A stretch of DNA of 31,475 bases, taken from the NCBI RefSeq assembly GCF_000619945.1, contig NZ_JHVC01000030.1, positions 1 to 31,475 of the forward strand, written 5' to 3'. The position numbers were made by a program, and so were the translations under genes. The notes beneath the pieces are model-generated. The model was given only the letters and a program-made list of their open reading frames with translations, did not search any database and was not told the origin of the DNA. Positions 31,466 to 31,475 of this stretch are shown here, one piece after another (positions within the stretch are counted from its first letter, which is position 1; each line of letters begins with the position of its first letter). Source of the stretch: Clostridium lundense DSM 17049 (GTDB taxonomy: Bacteria; Bacillota; Clostridia; Clostridiales; Clostridiaceae).

Positions 31466-31475
31466 TGGTGGACCT
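31466..31475 (-). tRNA. 3' tip of a further tRNA (cut by window edge)
   Basis: On the minus strand the last ten bases read AGGTCCACCA, a tRNA acceptor end with discriminator A and encoded CCA, three bases before tRNA-Ala. Identity cannot be seen; a tRNA-Ile often precedes tRNA-Ala(TGC), but this is a guess. Confidence 0.45.

Overview
The window is chromosomal DNA from a low-GC, spore-forming Firmicute, most likely Clostridium sensu stricto. The genus call rests on the strongly AT-rich genes and spacers, AGGAGG ribosome sites, clostridial-type proteins (BofA, a Spo0E-like phosphatase, a GerA/GerB/GerC receptor) and a large Gram-positive SRP RNA. Gene order matches the conserved block near the Bacillus subtilis origin (tadA, tRNA-Ser, SRP RNA, dnaX, yaaK/ybaB, recR, yaaL, bofA). 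The species cannot be named from the window alone. No insertion sequence, prophage or CRISPR array was seen.

Left part (1-3432, all minus strand). A 2,3-diaminopropionate ammonia-lyase gene, cut by the window edge, follows a RidA gene in one transcription unit. The lyase makes 2-aminoacrylate, which RidA hydrolyses. A very good sigma-54 promoter (TGGCATG-N4-TTGCT) lies about 40 bases before ridA. The next gene upstream encodes a sigma-54 activator with a Cys-rich sensor region, and three copies of a 15-base palindrome sit between the two. Together this looks like a self-contained sigma-54 control circuit, and it is the most interesting regulatory unit here.

Housekeeping block (3457-9675, minus strand). 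It contains bofA, yaaL (DUF2508), recR, ybaB, dnaX, SRP RNA, tRNA-Ser(GGA), a Spo0E-like gene, an unrecognised gene, tRNA-Ser(CGA), tadA and tRNA-Arg(CCT). The Spo0E-like and unrecognised genes interrupt the order known from Bacillus.

Middle (9880-16097). A carboxyltransferase of the oxaloacetate decarboxylase/pyruvate carboxylase type has no biotin domain. It is followed by an RpiR-type regulator, a phasin-like coiled-coil protein with a UbiB/ABC1 kinase-like protein, and a TetR regulator divergent from phosphatidylserine decarboxylase.

Right part (16092-31475, all minus strand). It holds a gerA-gerB-gerC spore germinant receptor operon whose GerC lacks the lipobox Cys, then tRNA-Arg(ACG), tRNA-Ser(GCT) and tRNA-Ser(TGA), and serS behind a T-box leader. 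Next come a GlpA-like FAD oxidoreductase with a DUF1667 partner, a hybrid histidine kinase, and a niaR - DUF362 ferredoxin - UPF0182 membrane protein group. An HD-domain protein, tRNA-Ala(TGC) and the 3' tip of another tRNA close the window. Four tRNA-Ser isoacceptors (GGA, CGA, GCT, TGA), seryl-tRNA synthetase, and TadA with its likely substrate tRNA-Arg(ACG) all lie within about 15 kb.

Several longest-ORF starts fall inside a Shine-Dalgarno GGAGGTG or GGTG. In those cases the downstream ATG/TTG/GTG start is given here.
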